Origin: Pseudonocardia sp. CNS-139
Lineage (GTDB): Bacteria; Actinomycetota; Actinomycetes; Mycobacteriales; Pseudonocardiaceae
Length of the DNA stretch: 40,179 nt
Reading direction: 5' to 3'
Assembly: GCA_001942415.1 (NCBI GenBank)
Contig: MKJX01000209.1
Span: 1 to 40,179 of the forward strand
A program made the position numbers and the translations under genes. Shown piece by piece: positions 1 to 7,082 of this stretch (positions are counted from its first letter, which is position 1; each line of letters opens with the position of its first letter). The notes beneath the pieces were generated by a model. That model saw only the letters and a list, made by a program, of their open reading frames with translations. It was not told where the DNA came from and did no database searches.

Positions 1-267
1 TCGGTCCCGGCGTGGGTGCGCTCGCGGTCCTGCGCGGCCCGGTGGTCGTCGAGGACGGGGCGGGCAGCTCGGTTGGGCACGATGCCCTGGTTGGGGCGGC
101 TCGTCTCGACGGTGTACTCGTCGTCGGGCGACGGGCTCGGGGTGGGCTGGGACTGGGACGCGACGGCGGCGCGGCGCGGCCACGGCCACGGCGGGGGTCG
201 CGAGGCCGAGGGCCAGGAAGGCCGCCAGCCCGGCTGCCGGGACCGCGGCCCGGTGGGTGCTACGCAC
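1..267 (-). CDS. Secreted protein, N-terminal part (runs off window)
   Basis: Start GTG at 267 follows a GGAGAG ribosome site. The first ~28 residues are a clear signal peptide (basic start VRSTHR, hydrophobic AAGLAAFLALGLA, then AVAVAA), so the product is exported. The frame then breaks at about 165-180: one extra base, or two missing, moves the reading into SQSQPTPSPSPDDEYTVE and onwards to the window edge. That frame reads like a low-complexity Pro/Ser linker followed by a mature domain. The family is not recognisable from this fragment. The break fits the length errors seen in many other genes here, so I treat it as one gene. Confidence 0.55.
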   Translation of the reverse strand, partial: MRSTHRAAVPAAGLAAFLALGLATPAVAVAAPRRRRVPVPAHPEPVARRRVHRRDEPPQPGHRAQPSCPPRPRRPPGRAGPRAHPRRDR

Positions 268-450
268 GTGTCTCTCCTCGACGTTCTCGGACGATCTCGC
301 CGACCGGCTCGGGACTGGGCCGACAGAGGGCCCGGCCGGATTGTCGAGTGGGTCCCGCGGTCCGTGCAGCCCACACTCGTTGGCCCGATCGGGCAGGCCG
401 TAGCGTGCGCACCGCGTGTGACGTGCGGTTCGGGCAGGCGGACGGGGGAC
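268..450. other. Divergent intergenic region
   Basis: 183 bp between the secreted-protein gene (-) and the membrane-anchored protein gene (+). It must hold both promoters. I see no clear inverted repeat or RNA gene. A GGGGG run at 444-448 serves as the ribosome site for the + gene. Confidence 0.4.
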
Positions 451-1080
451 ATGGCCGGACGGAGCGGGAGCCGGGCCGCGCGGTGGGCGCTGCTGGCCGG
501 GCTGGGCGCGGTGGTGTTCCTGGTGATCGTGCTGGTCCCGATGTGGCTGACCGCGGGCGACCTCACCCGGGTGCCGGCCGCGGCCGCGCTCGGCGACACG
601 GCCGAGATCGCCGCCCTCGAACGGGCCGGCTACACGCTGGAGGAGCAGAACGGCCACGACCCCGACGGCGGCCACTTCACCGAGTACTCCTACGCGAGCT
701 GGAGCCTGCCCGAGCAGGTCGAGTCGGTCTCCGTCAGCTTCCGGCTCGACCGGGGCCCGGCCGGCAACCGGCGCGAGTCGTTCCGCAGCGGCTCCGGCAA
801 CGTCGCAGGCGACCTCGCGGCCCTGCGCCGGGACGCCGACGCGAAGGGTCACCCGACGGCCACGACGTCCGGGATCGGCGACGAGGGGTTCGAGCGGGTG
901 AGCGTGCCGCAGGTCGCGCACGACCCGAGCCGCGAGGTGATGCAGGCCGTGCGCGTGCAGAACGTCGCGATCCTCGTGACCTACCTCGACCAGGACGGCG
1001 GCGACGTCGAGGCGATGCGCCGGACCGTCCGCGGCCTGGCGTCCGCGGCGGTCGAGCGGCTCCGGGCCGCCGACACGTGA
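451..1080 (+). CDS. Membrane-anchored protein of unknown function
   Basis: 209 residues from ATG 451, chosen because GGGGGAC lies just upstream; the frame is open further upstream, but without a ribosome site. Residues ~12-32 (WALLAGLGAVVFLVIVLVP) form one transmembrane segment after a basic start, so the rest should face outside as an anchored domain. That domain has alternating polar beta-like stretches and no Cys. No catalytic motif is visible and I do not recognise the family. It ends 27 bp before the aldolase gene on the same strand and could be co-transcribed with it, but the aldolase has its own strong ribosome site. Confidence 0.7.
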   Translation: MAGRSGSRAARWALLAGLGAVVFLVIVLVPMWLTAGDLTRVPAAAALGDTAEIAALERAGYTLEEQNGHDPDGGHFTEYSYASWSLPEQVESVSVSFRLDRGPAGNRRESFRSGSGNVAGDLAALRRDADAKGHPTATTSGIGDEGFERVSVPQVAHDPSREVMQAVRVQNVAILVTYLDQDGGDVEAMRRTVRGLASAAVERLRAADT

Positions 1081-1107
1081 CGCGCGCGGGCAGGGAAAGG
1101 TGGGCGC

Positions 1108-1773
1108 GTGGCTCCCATCGACGACGAGCGGACGCACGTGGCCGCGACCTGCCGGCGGCTCGCCGCGGACGGGCTGGTGATCGGCACGGCCGGCAACGTC
1201 AGCGTCCGCGTGGGCGACCGGGTGGTCGTCACCGCGACCGGTGCCCGCTTCGAGACGATCACCCCGGAGCACGTCACCGTCGTCGACCTGGACGGGCGGG
1301 TCACCGACGGCGGACCGGCACCGACGTCGGAGATCGGCCTGCACCTGGGCGTCCTGCGGCGGTTCGGGTCGTCGGCGGTGGTGCACACGCACGCGCCGGT
1401 CGCCACGGCCGTCGGGCTGGTCGTGGACGAGCTGCCGTGCGTCCACTACCAGATGCTGGCGCTCGGCGGGCCGGTCCGGGTCGCGCCGTACCGGCTCTTC
1501 GGCACGCCCGAGCTGGCCGACGCCGTGCTCACCGCGCTCGAGGGGCGGGCGGCGGCGCTGATGGCCAACCACGGCGCCGTCACGCACGCCGGCGACCTGG
1601 ACACGGCCGTGGAGAACGCGCTGCTGCTGGAGTGGGCGTGCGAGCTCTACCGGCTGGCCGCGTCGATGGGCACGCCCCGCACGCTCGACGCGGCGGCGCA
1701 GCAGGAGTTCGTGGCGGCGGTGGCCGCCCGCGGCTACGGCCGCATGCGGCCGGCGGACGAGGAGGGCCGATGA
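1108..1773 (+). CDS. Class II aldolase (L-fuculose-phosphate aldolase type)
   Basis: 221 residues from GTG 1108 behind an AGGGAAAGG site. The fold signature is complete: GTAGNVSVR (27-35), PTSE with the catalytic Glu at 75, HTH zinc ligands at 93 and 95, and the third zinc His at 155 in ANHGAV. In E. coli FucA the corresponding residues are Glu73, His92, His94 and His155, so this should be an active zinc aldolase splitting a phosphorylated ketose into dihydroxyacetone phosphate and an aldehyde. Some relatives are decarboxylases, and the sugar is unknown. The TGA stop overlaps the ATG of the sugar kinase gene, so the two are translationally coupled. A kinase followed by an aldolase is the usual order of events in such pathways. 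Confidence 0.85.
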   Translation: MAPIDDERTHVAATCRRLAADGLVIGTAGNVSVRVGDRVVVTATGARFETITPEHVTVVDLDGRVTDGGPAPTSEIGLHLGVLRRFGSSAVVHTHAPVATAVGLVVDELPCVHYQMLALGGPVRVAPYRLFGTPELADAVLTALEGRAAALMANHGAVTHAGDLDTAVENALLLEWACELYRLAASMGTPRTLDAAAQQEFVAAVAARGYGRMRPADEEGR

Positions 1774-2707
1774 CGGACATGACGGTGGTGGTGCTCGGCG
1801 CGCACGTGCTGGACACGCTGGTGCGCCCGGTGGAGGCCATCCCGGACGGGCAGGGCGGGCAGCTCGTCGAGCAGATCCGGGTGTCCGCGGCGGGCCCGGC
1901 CGGCGGCACCGGCCTGGTGCTGAGTCGGCTGGGCGCCACCGTGCACAGCGCGGGCGCGGTCGGCACGACGCGCTCGGGGACCAGCTCCTCGCCCTGCTCG
2001 CCCGCGACGGCGTCGACACCACGCACCTCGTGCGCCGCGACGGCGTGCAGACCTCGGCCAGCGTGCTGCCGATCCGGCCGGACGGCTCCCGCCCCGCGTT
2101 CCACGTGATCGGCACGAACATGGCCTACGGGCCCGACGACGCCCCGTGGGACACGATCGCCGGCGCGACCCACCTGCACCTGGGCGGGCCGGAGTTCATG
2201 GGCGGCGAGGCCGCGGCCCGGATACTGGCGTTCGCCCGCGAGCACGGCGTCACCACGTCGGCCGACTGCCTCGCCCCCGGCGACCCCGGCGTGCTGGAGT
2301 GGATCGCCGCGGCGCTCCCGCACCTCGACCACCTGCTGCCCAACGACGAGCAGGCGCTCGGCTGGACGGGCGCGGCCGACCTCGCCGAGGCGGGCAGTCG
2401 GCTGCGCGGGCGGGGCGTCGGCACGGTCGCGGCCACCGCGGGCGCCGACGGGGCCGTGGTCGTTGGCGCGGACGGCGCGACGCACGTCCCGGCGTTCGCG
2501 ATCGAGCCCGTGGACACCACCGGGTGCGGCGACGCGTTCTCGGCCGGCTACCTGCGCGGGCTCGCGCTCGGCCGCTCCCCGGCGGACGCGGCCGTGCTCG
2601 GCTGCGCCACGGCCGCGCTGGTCGCGGGCGGGCTCGGCACCGACCACGGCAGCTACGACCTGGCCGCCGCCGAGGCGTTCGCGGCCGCCACCCCGACCCG
2701 GCCGTGA
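1770..2707 (+). CDS. PfkB-family sugar kinase (one apparent frameshift)
   Basis: Starts at ATG 1770, overlapping the aldolase stop. N-terminal part reads VVVLGAHVLDTL and the sugar-binding GG motif AAGPAGGTG. At about 1963 the frame slips by one base; restoring one base gives GDQLLALLARDGVDTTHL and continuity to the stop at 2707, about 312 residues, normal for the ribokinase/PfkB family. Near the C-terminus is the PfkB signature VDTTGCGDAFSAGY, with the anion hole and catalytic Asp in GCGD. It should phosphorylate a sugar, nucleoside or related alcohol with ATP. Coupled upstream to the aldolase (ATGA) and downstream to the amine oxidase (GTGA). Confidence 0.85.
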
Positions 2708-4062
2708 CCGACGTCGTCGTGGTCGGGGCCGGGCTCGCCGGCCTGACCGCCGCCCGCGCGCTCGCCGCGGCCGGCCGGGACGTCGTCGTGCTGGAGGCGC
2801 GCGACCGGGTCGGCGGGCGCACGCTCAACCACGACCTCGGCGACGGGCACGTGGTGGAGGCGGGCGGCCAGTTCGCCGGCCCCACGCAGCACCGGGTGCT
2901 GGCGCTCGCGGCCGCGCTCGGCGTCCCGACCTACCCGACGTACGACGACGGGGCGCGGGTCTACGTGCACGGCGGGCGGGCGCGGCGGTTCACCGGCGAC
3001 CTCATGCCCGACCCCGCGGCACTGCCCGGCCTCGCCGTCGCGATGCTGCGGATCGACCGGCTCGCCCGGCAGGTCCCGCTCGCCGCCCCGTGGACGGCCC
3101 GGCACGCGGCCCGCTGGGACGCGGTCACGTTCGAGAGCTGGATCCGCGGCACCACCGCCGGGCGCGGCGCACTCGACCTCGTCGACGTGTTCCTCGCGAG
3201 CGGCTTCGGCGCGCCCGCCGGCGAGGTCTCGCTGCTCTACGCGCTCTGGTACGTCGCGGGCATGGGCGACGAGCGGACGCCGGGCAGCATCACGCGGGGC
3301 ATCGCCACCGCGGGCGGCGCGCAGGAGCAGCGGTTCGCCGGTGGCTCGCAGGCGCTCTCGCTGGCGATGGCCGCGGCGCTCGGCGACCGGGTGACGCTCT
3401 CGGCGCCGGTGCGCGCGATCGAGCAGGACGCCCGGTCCGTCACCGTGCACGCCGACGGCCGCAGCGTCACCGCCCGGCACGCGATCGTCGCCGTCCCGCC
3501 GGCGCTCGCCGCGCGGATCCGCTGGTCGCCGCTGCTGCCCGCACAGCAGGACGCGCTCTTCCAGCGCATGGCGTTCGGCACGCTCATGAAGTGCGAGGCC
3601 GTCTACGACGAGCCGTTCTGGCGGGCCGAGGGCCTGTCCGGGCAGGGCGTGTTCCGCACGGGCTCGCCGCTCTGCTCGACGTTCGACAACTCCCCACCCG
3701 GCGGCCCCGGCGTGCTGATGGGGTTCCTCGGCGGGCGGCAGTGGCGGGCGTGGGCCGGGCGCCCCGAACGCGAGCGCCGCGGCGCGGTGCTGCGCGGCTT
3801 CGCCGAGGTCGCCGGCCGTGCCGCGCTGCGTCCGCAGGCCTACTTCGAGCAGGACTGGACCGCCGAGGAGTGGACGCGCGGCGGCCCCACCTCGGCCGTC
3901 GCCCCCGGCGTGCTGACGACACTCGGCCCGTGGCGGGACCGGCCGTTCGGCCGCGTCCGGTGGGCCGGCGCCGAGCACGCCGACCACTGGAACGGCTACA
4001 TGGACGGCGCGGTGCGCTCGGGCGAGGACACGGCCCGCACCCTGCTGGAACAGGAGGCATAG
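2704..4062 (+). CDS. Flavin monoamine oxidase family protein
   Basis: 452 residues from GTG 2704, whose GTGA overlaps the kinase stop. The N-terminus is a dinucleotide-binding fold: VVVVGAGLAGL (GxGxxG) ending in the acidic residue of VVLEARDRVGGRT, which contacts the FAD ribose. The C-terminus has the second FAD-binding stretch, RVRWAGAEHADHWNGYMDGA. Both are typical of the MAO/polyamine oxidase superfamily, about 450 residues. It should oxidise a primary or secondary amine with O2, giving aldehyde, ammonia or amine, and H2O2. Co-expression with an aldolase and sugar kinase suggests an amino-sugar or amino-alcohol, but that is inference. No signal peptide, so cytoplasmic. Confidence 0.85.
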   Translation: MTDVVVVGAGLAGLTAARALAAAGRDVVVLEARDRVGGRTLNHDLGDGHVVEAGGQFAGPTQHRVLALAAALGVPTYPTYDDGARVYVHGGRARRFTGDLMPDPAALPGLAVAMLRIDRLARQVPLAAPWTARHAARWDAVTFESWIRGTTAGRGALDLVDVFLASGFGAPAGEVSLLYALWYVAGMGDERTPGSITRGIATAGGAQEQRFAGGSQALSLAMAAALGDRVTLSAPVRAIEQDARSVTVHADGRSVTARHAIVAVPPALAARIRWSPLLPAQQDALFQRMAFGTLMKCEAVYDEPFWRAEGLSGQGVFRTGSPLCSTFDNSPPGGPGVLMGFLGGRQWRAWAGRPERERRGAVLRGFAEVAGRAALRPQAYFEQDWTAEEWTRGGPTSAVAPGVLTTLGPWRDRPFGRVRWAGAEHADHWNGYMDGAVRSGEDTARTLLEQEA

Positions 4063-4073
4063 CCGAACTCCCC

Positions 4074-4145
4074 GACCGCACACACCTCCGGTACTCCGCA
4101 CACATGTCCGGACGTGTGTGCGGAGTGCGGGAGGTGTGTGCGGTC
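4074..4145. terminator. 72-bp near-perfect palindrome between convergent genes
   Basis: Arms 4074-4109 and 4110-4145 match at 33 of 36 positions, centred on CCGG. Two of the three mismatches become G-U pairs in RNA. It starts 12 bp after the amine oxidase stop and runs into the stop codon of the convergent MFS gene. A bidirectional terminator is the simplest reading, although there is no U tract. Confidence 0.65.
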
Positions 4146-5535
4146 AGCCCTCGGCCGGGATCGGCTCCGCCGACGCCGCGCCCGCGCGCACCGGGCCGAT
4201 CACCAGCCCCGCGACCGCCGCCGCGACCCCGCCCGCGGCCATCACCAGCCAGGCCAGGTGGAACGCGCCTGCGCTGGACCCGGCGGCGGCGAGCCCGGAG
4301 AGCAGCAGCGCGATCCCGAGCACCGCGCCGATCTGGCGGGCGCAGGTGCCGACGGCGCTGCCGGTCGCGTAGCGGTGCGCGGGCAGCTGCGCCACCTGGG
4401 CCGCGCCGAGCCCGGAGAACACCAGCCCGACCCCGGCGCCGGTGAGGAGCGTGGCCGGCAGGAACGTCGTGACGTACGCCGGGGCGTCCGCGGTCCGGGC
4501 GGCGAGCAGGGCGCACCCGACGGCGAACAGCACCCCGCCCGTGACGATCGGGGCGAGCGCGCCGAAGCGGTCGGCGAACCGCCCGCCGACGGTCGAGCCG
4601 AGCGCGGCCATGAGCGGGCCGGGGGTGACGGCGAGCCCGGCGACGAGCACGTCGTAGCGCCAGACCCCGGTCAGGAAGAGCACGTTGGCCAGCAGCAGCG
4701 CGTAGAACGCCGCCGAGAAGAGCAGGTAGCCCGCGGTGGCCCCGGCGAACGCGCGCACGCGGAAGAGGCCCAGCTCCACCAGCGGGTTGGGCACCCGCCG
4801 CCCGCGCAGCACGAACGCGGCGAGCAGCACCAGCCCGGCGCCGATCGGGGCGAGCGCGCCGGCCGAGACCCACCCGTTCTCCCCGTTGACGACCCCGAGC
4901 GCGAGCAGCGCGACGCCGGCGCCGAGCAGCACGGTGCTCGCCGCGTCGGGCATCGTCGCCCGGTCGTCGCGCGACTCGGCGAGCACCCGCCACCCGGCGG
5001 CGAGCGCGAGCAGCGCCAGCGGCACGTTGACGAGGAACACTGCACGCCAGCCCAGCGCGTCGACGAGCACGCCGCCGATCGCGGGCCCGGCCGCCGCGGC
5101 GATCCCGCCCATCGCGCCCCAGGTCCCGACGGCCACCCCGCGCCGCTGCGGCGGGAACGCGGGCAGCAGCAGCGCCAGCGACGACGGCGTGATCAGCGCG
5201 GCCGCGACGGCCTGCAGCACCCGGGCCGCGACCAGCGCGGACACCGTCGGCGCGAGCGCGCACGCCGCGGACGCCACCGCGAAGAGCACGAGGCCCCACC
5301 GGAACACCCGCCGCCGCCCGCGCATGTCCGCGAGCCGCCCGGCCGGGACGAGCAGCGCGGCGAACGCGACGTTGTAGGCCGTGACCACCCACGACAGCCC
5401 GCCGAGCGACGACTCCGGGAACGCCGCCGTGATGGCCGGGAAGGCGATGTTGACGATCGTGACGTCCAGGAACGCCAGGAACACCGCCAGGGACGAGACC
5501 GCCAGAACCAGTCCCGGTCGCGTGTGTGCTGTCAC
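4144..5535 (-). CDS. MFS drug exporter, DHA2 (14-TM) type
   Basis: 463 residues, GTG start at 5535. TM1 carries FLAFLDVTIVNIAFPAI, the DHA2/EmrB-type signature (LDxTIVNVALP). The loop between TM2 and TM3 has GRLADMRGRRRVF, the classic MFS motif A, and TM5 has motif C-like GPAIGGVLVDALGWRAVF. Long hydrophobic segments repeat to the C-terminus, consistent with 12-14 TM helices. It should export a drug or toxic metabolite using the proton gradient. The HxlR gene lies just upstream on the same strand with a 40-bp gap that contains an inverted repeat, so HxlR probably controls it. Its 3' end is closed by the 72-bp palindrome. Confidence 0.88.
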   Translation of the reverse strand: MTAHTRPGLVLAVSSLAVFLAFLDVTIVNIAFPAITAAFPESSLGGLSWVVTAYNVAFAALLVPAGRLADMRGRRRVFRWGLVLFAVASAACALAPTVSALVAARVLQAVAAALITPSSLALLLPAFPPQRRGVAVGTWGAMGGIAAAAGPAIGGVLVDALGWRAVFLVNVPLALLALAAGWRVLAESRDDRATMPDAASTVLLGAGVALLALGVVNGENGWVSAGALAPIGAGLVLLAAFVLRGRRVPNPLVELGLFRVRAFAGATAGYLLFSAAFYALLLANVLFLTGVWRYDVLVAGLAVTPGPLMAALGSTVGGRFADRFGALAPIVTGGVLFAVGCALLAARTADAPAYVTTFLPATLLTGAGVGLVFSGLGAAQVAQLPAHRYATGSAVGTCARQIGAVLGIALLLSGLAAAGSSAGAFHLAWLVMAAGGVAAAVAGLVIGPVRAGAASAEPIPAEG

Positions 5536-5556
5536 GAGCAGGAGACGCTAGACCTG

Positions 5557-5579
5557 CTGAGTTGCACAAGACAACTCAG
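5557..5579. promoter_or_regulatory. Inverted repeat, candidate operator for MFS gene
   Basis: CTGAGTTG and CAACTCAG form a perfect 8-bp inverted repeat with a 7-base spacer, overlapping the last codons of HxlR and lying 22 bp upstream of the MFS start. The place and size suit a winged-helix dimer such as the neighbouring HxlR. It could instead be a weak hairpin terminator. Confidence 0.5.
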
Positions 5580-6034
5580 GCGACGGCCGCACCCGGCCCG
5601 GGCAGCACCTCGATGTCCCCCGCATGCATCGGCCGGCCGCACTCCGAGCACACCGGCTCGGCGTGCGCGATGCGCCCGCACGCCTTGTGCCGGTGCAGCA
5701 CCGGCGGCCCGGCCGCGCCCGCCAGCCAGCGGTCGCCCCAGGCCGTCATCGCCATCAGCACGTCGCAGAGCCCCACGCCCTTCTCCGTGAGCGCGTACTC
5801 GTGGCGCGGCGGGCGGTCGGAGTACTGCCGGCGCTCCAGTACGCCTGCCTCGACCAGGAACGCGAGCCGCTGGGTGAGGACCTTCGTCGAGATGCCCAGG
5901 TCGGCCCGGATCTGCTCGAACCGGCTGATCCCGACCCAGACGTCGCGCAGGATCAGGGGCGTCCACGGCTCGCCGAAGACGTCCAGGGTGCGGGCGATCG
6001 AGCAGGCCATCTCGCCGAACTGCGTGCGCTGCAT
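5576..6034 (-). CDS. HxlR-family transcriptional regulator
   Basis: 152 residues, ATG at 6034. An early Cys (MACSIARTLDVFGEPW) is followed by the winged helix: RFEQIRADLGISTKVLTQRL is the recognition region and RHEYALTEKG the wing, all as in the HxlR family. After the HxlR core is a C-terminal tail with His/Cys residues (HRHKACG, CSECG), which could bind zinc. Many actinobacterial members have this short zinc-ribbon-like tail. HxlR proteins often respond to aldehydes, quinones or thiol stress through the N-terminal Cys; the inducer here is unknown. Flanked by the MFS exporter downstream and a divergent oxidoreductase gene, with an inverted repeat on each side. Confidence 0.88.
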   Translation of the reverse strand: MQRTQFGEMACSIARTLDVFGEPWTPLILRDVWVGISRFEQIRADLGISTKVLTQRLAFLVEAGVLERRQYSDRPPRHEYALTEKGVGLCDVLMAMTAWGDRWLAGAAGPPVLHRHKACGRIAHAEPVCSECGRPMHAGDIEVLPGPGAAVA

Positions 6035-6054
6035 GGGACGAGTCTAGGTCGATG

Positions 6055-6071
6055 ACTTCCCTCAGGGAAGT
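6055..6071. promoter_or_regulatory. Inverted repeat in HxlR / oxidoreductase divergent promoter
   Basis: ACTTCCC-tca-GGGAAGT is a perfect 7-bp inverted repeat, followed ~24 bp later by an imperfect relative (AGTTTCTTGAAGGAAGCAACT, 6096 onwards). It lies between the HxlR start (6034) and the ATG at 6128, the usual place for an HxlR autoregulatory operator. Confidence 0.5.
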
Positions 6072-6127
6072 GAGCCTGCTACGGTTCCCGCAAGTCAGTT
6101 TCTTGAAGGAAGCAACTGGAGGACGCG

Positions 6128-6670
6128 ATGGCCGAGCGAACCCCGCGCAGCGCCGTGAACTGCACCGACCAGTGGGACGACAACACGCGGCAGCCGGCCG
6201 ACCCCTCGGCCGTGATCCCCTGGGAGCAGGCGGTGGAACGCCTGGCCGCGGCCGACGTGTACTGGGTCGCCACCGTGCGGCCGGACGGGGCGCCGCACGT
6301 CCGTCCCGTCTTCGCGGTGTGGGTCGACGGCCGGCTGTACTCCACGACCAACGGCGCCCGGGCCAAGGCCCGCAACATCGCGGCCGACCCGCGGGTCACG
6401 TTCACCACGCGCACCCGCGACGTCGACCTCGTCGTGGAGGGCACCGCCGCGCCGGTGACGGACGAGGCGGAGATGGAGCGCGTCGCCGAGGCGTACCGCG
6501 CCAAGTACGGCTGGCCGCTCACCCTCCGCGACGGCGAGCTGCACGCCCCCTTCGGCGCCCCGGCGGCCGGCCCGCCGCCCTACCGGCCCTACGCCGTGAC
6601 CCCCGAGGTCGTCTACGGGATGGGCATCGACGACGCACTCGCGCCGCGTTCGACGCGCTACCGCTTCTGA
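6128..6670 (+). CDS. Pyridoxamine-5'-phosphate-oxidase-like split-barrel protein
   Basis: 180 residues, ATG 6128 with a TGGAGG site. The core reads VYWVATVRPDGAPHVRPVFAVWVDGRLY, then TNGARAKARNIAADPRVTF: the split beta-barrel pattern of FMN/F420-binding PPOX proteins, with the conserved Lys/Arg stretch that contacts the cofactor phosphate. It should carry out a flavin- or F420-linked reduction of a small molecule. True pyridoxine biosynthesis is unlikely since PdxH residues are not evident. Divergent from HxlR, and 26 bp upstream of a second member of the same superfamily. The pair looks like a small detoxification unit under HxlR control. Confidence 0.8.
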   Translation: MAERTPRSAVNCTDQWDDNTRQPADPSAVIPWEQAVERLAAADVYWVATVRPDGAPHVRPVFAVWVDGRLYSTTNGARAKARNIAADPRVTFTTRTRDVDLVVEGTAAPVTDEAEMERVAEAYRAKYGWPLTLRDGELHAPFGAPAAGPPPYRPYAVTPEVVYGMGIDDALAPRSTRYRF

Positions 6671-6696
6671 CCACCCGACCCCTGAGGAGCCCCGCC

Positions 6697-7082
6697 ATGC
6701 TCGACGACGACGTCCGCCGGACCCTCGACGGCACCCCGATCGCGCACCTCGCCACGCTGCTGCCCGACGGCAGCCCGCACAGCGTCCCGATGTGGATCGC
6801 ACCCACGGCGACCGGATCGCCGTGCTCACCGGCCCCGGCACCCGCAAGGCCCGCAACCTGCGCGCCGACCCGCGGCTCGCGATCTCGCTGACCCCGCCGG
6901 ACGACCCGTGGTCCACGGTGGTCATCCGCGGCCGGGTGGCCGAGTGGCTGGAGGGTGAGGACGCCTGGCCGGTGATCGACGCGCTGGCCGCGAAGTACAT
7001 CGGCGGGCCCTACCCGCGCGACGAGGTCCGTGTCGTCGCGCTCGTCGAGCCCGAGCACGTCGTCACGACCTCGGTCGGCTGA
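6697..7082 (+). CDS. PPOX-class, probably F420-dependent enzyme (one apparent frameshift)
   Basis: ATG 6697 with GAGGAG upstream. The N-terminal half reads TPIAHLATLLPDGSPHSVPMWI. The frame breaks at about 6799; restoring one base gives DRIAVLTGPGTRKARNLRAD and onwards to the stop at 7082, about 128 residues, the normal size for the F420-dependent PPOX subfamily (family knowledge). The KARNLRADPR stretch is the phosphate-contact motif shared with the gene upstream. Its last 20 bp overlap the 3' end of the convergent pabB-pabC gene. Confidence 0.75.

Noticed and set aside
12..2108. Very long + strand open frames covering the first 2 kb
   Set aside because: Arg/Gly/Pro-rich translations with no family signal; they are the off-frame shadow of GC-rich coding sequence. 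Real genes with ribosome sites lie in other frames.
2146..4445. Long + frames that extend the amine oxidase upstream or run past it
   Set aside because: The oxidase begins with its FAD motif at the GTG of 2704; upstream residues are shadow sequence over the kinase gene.
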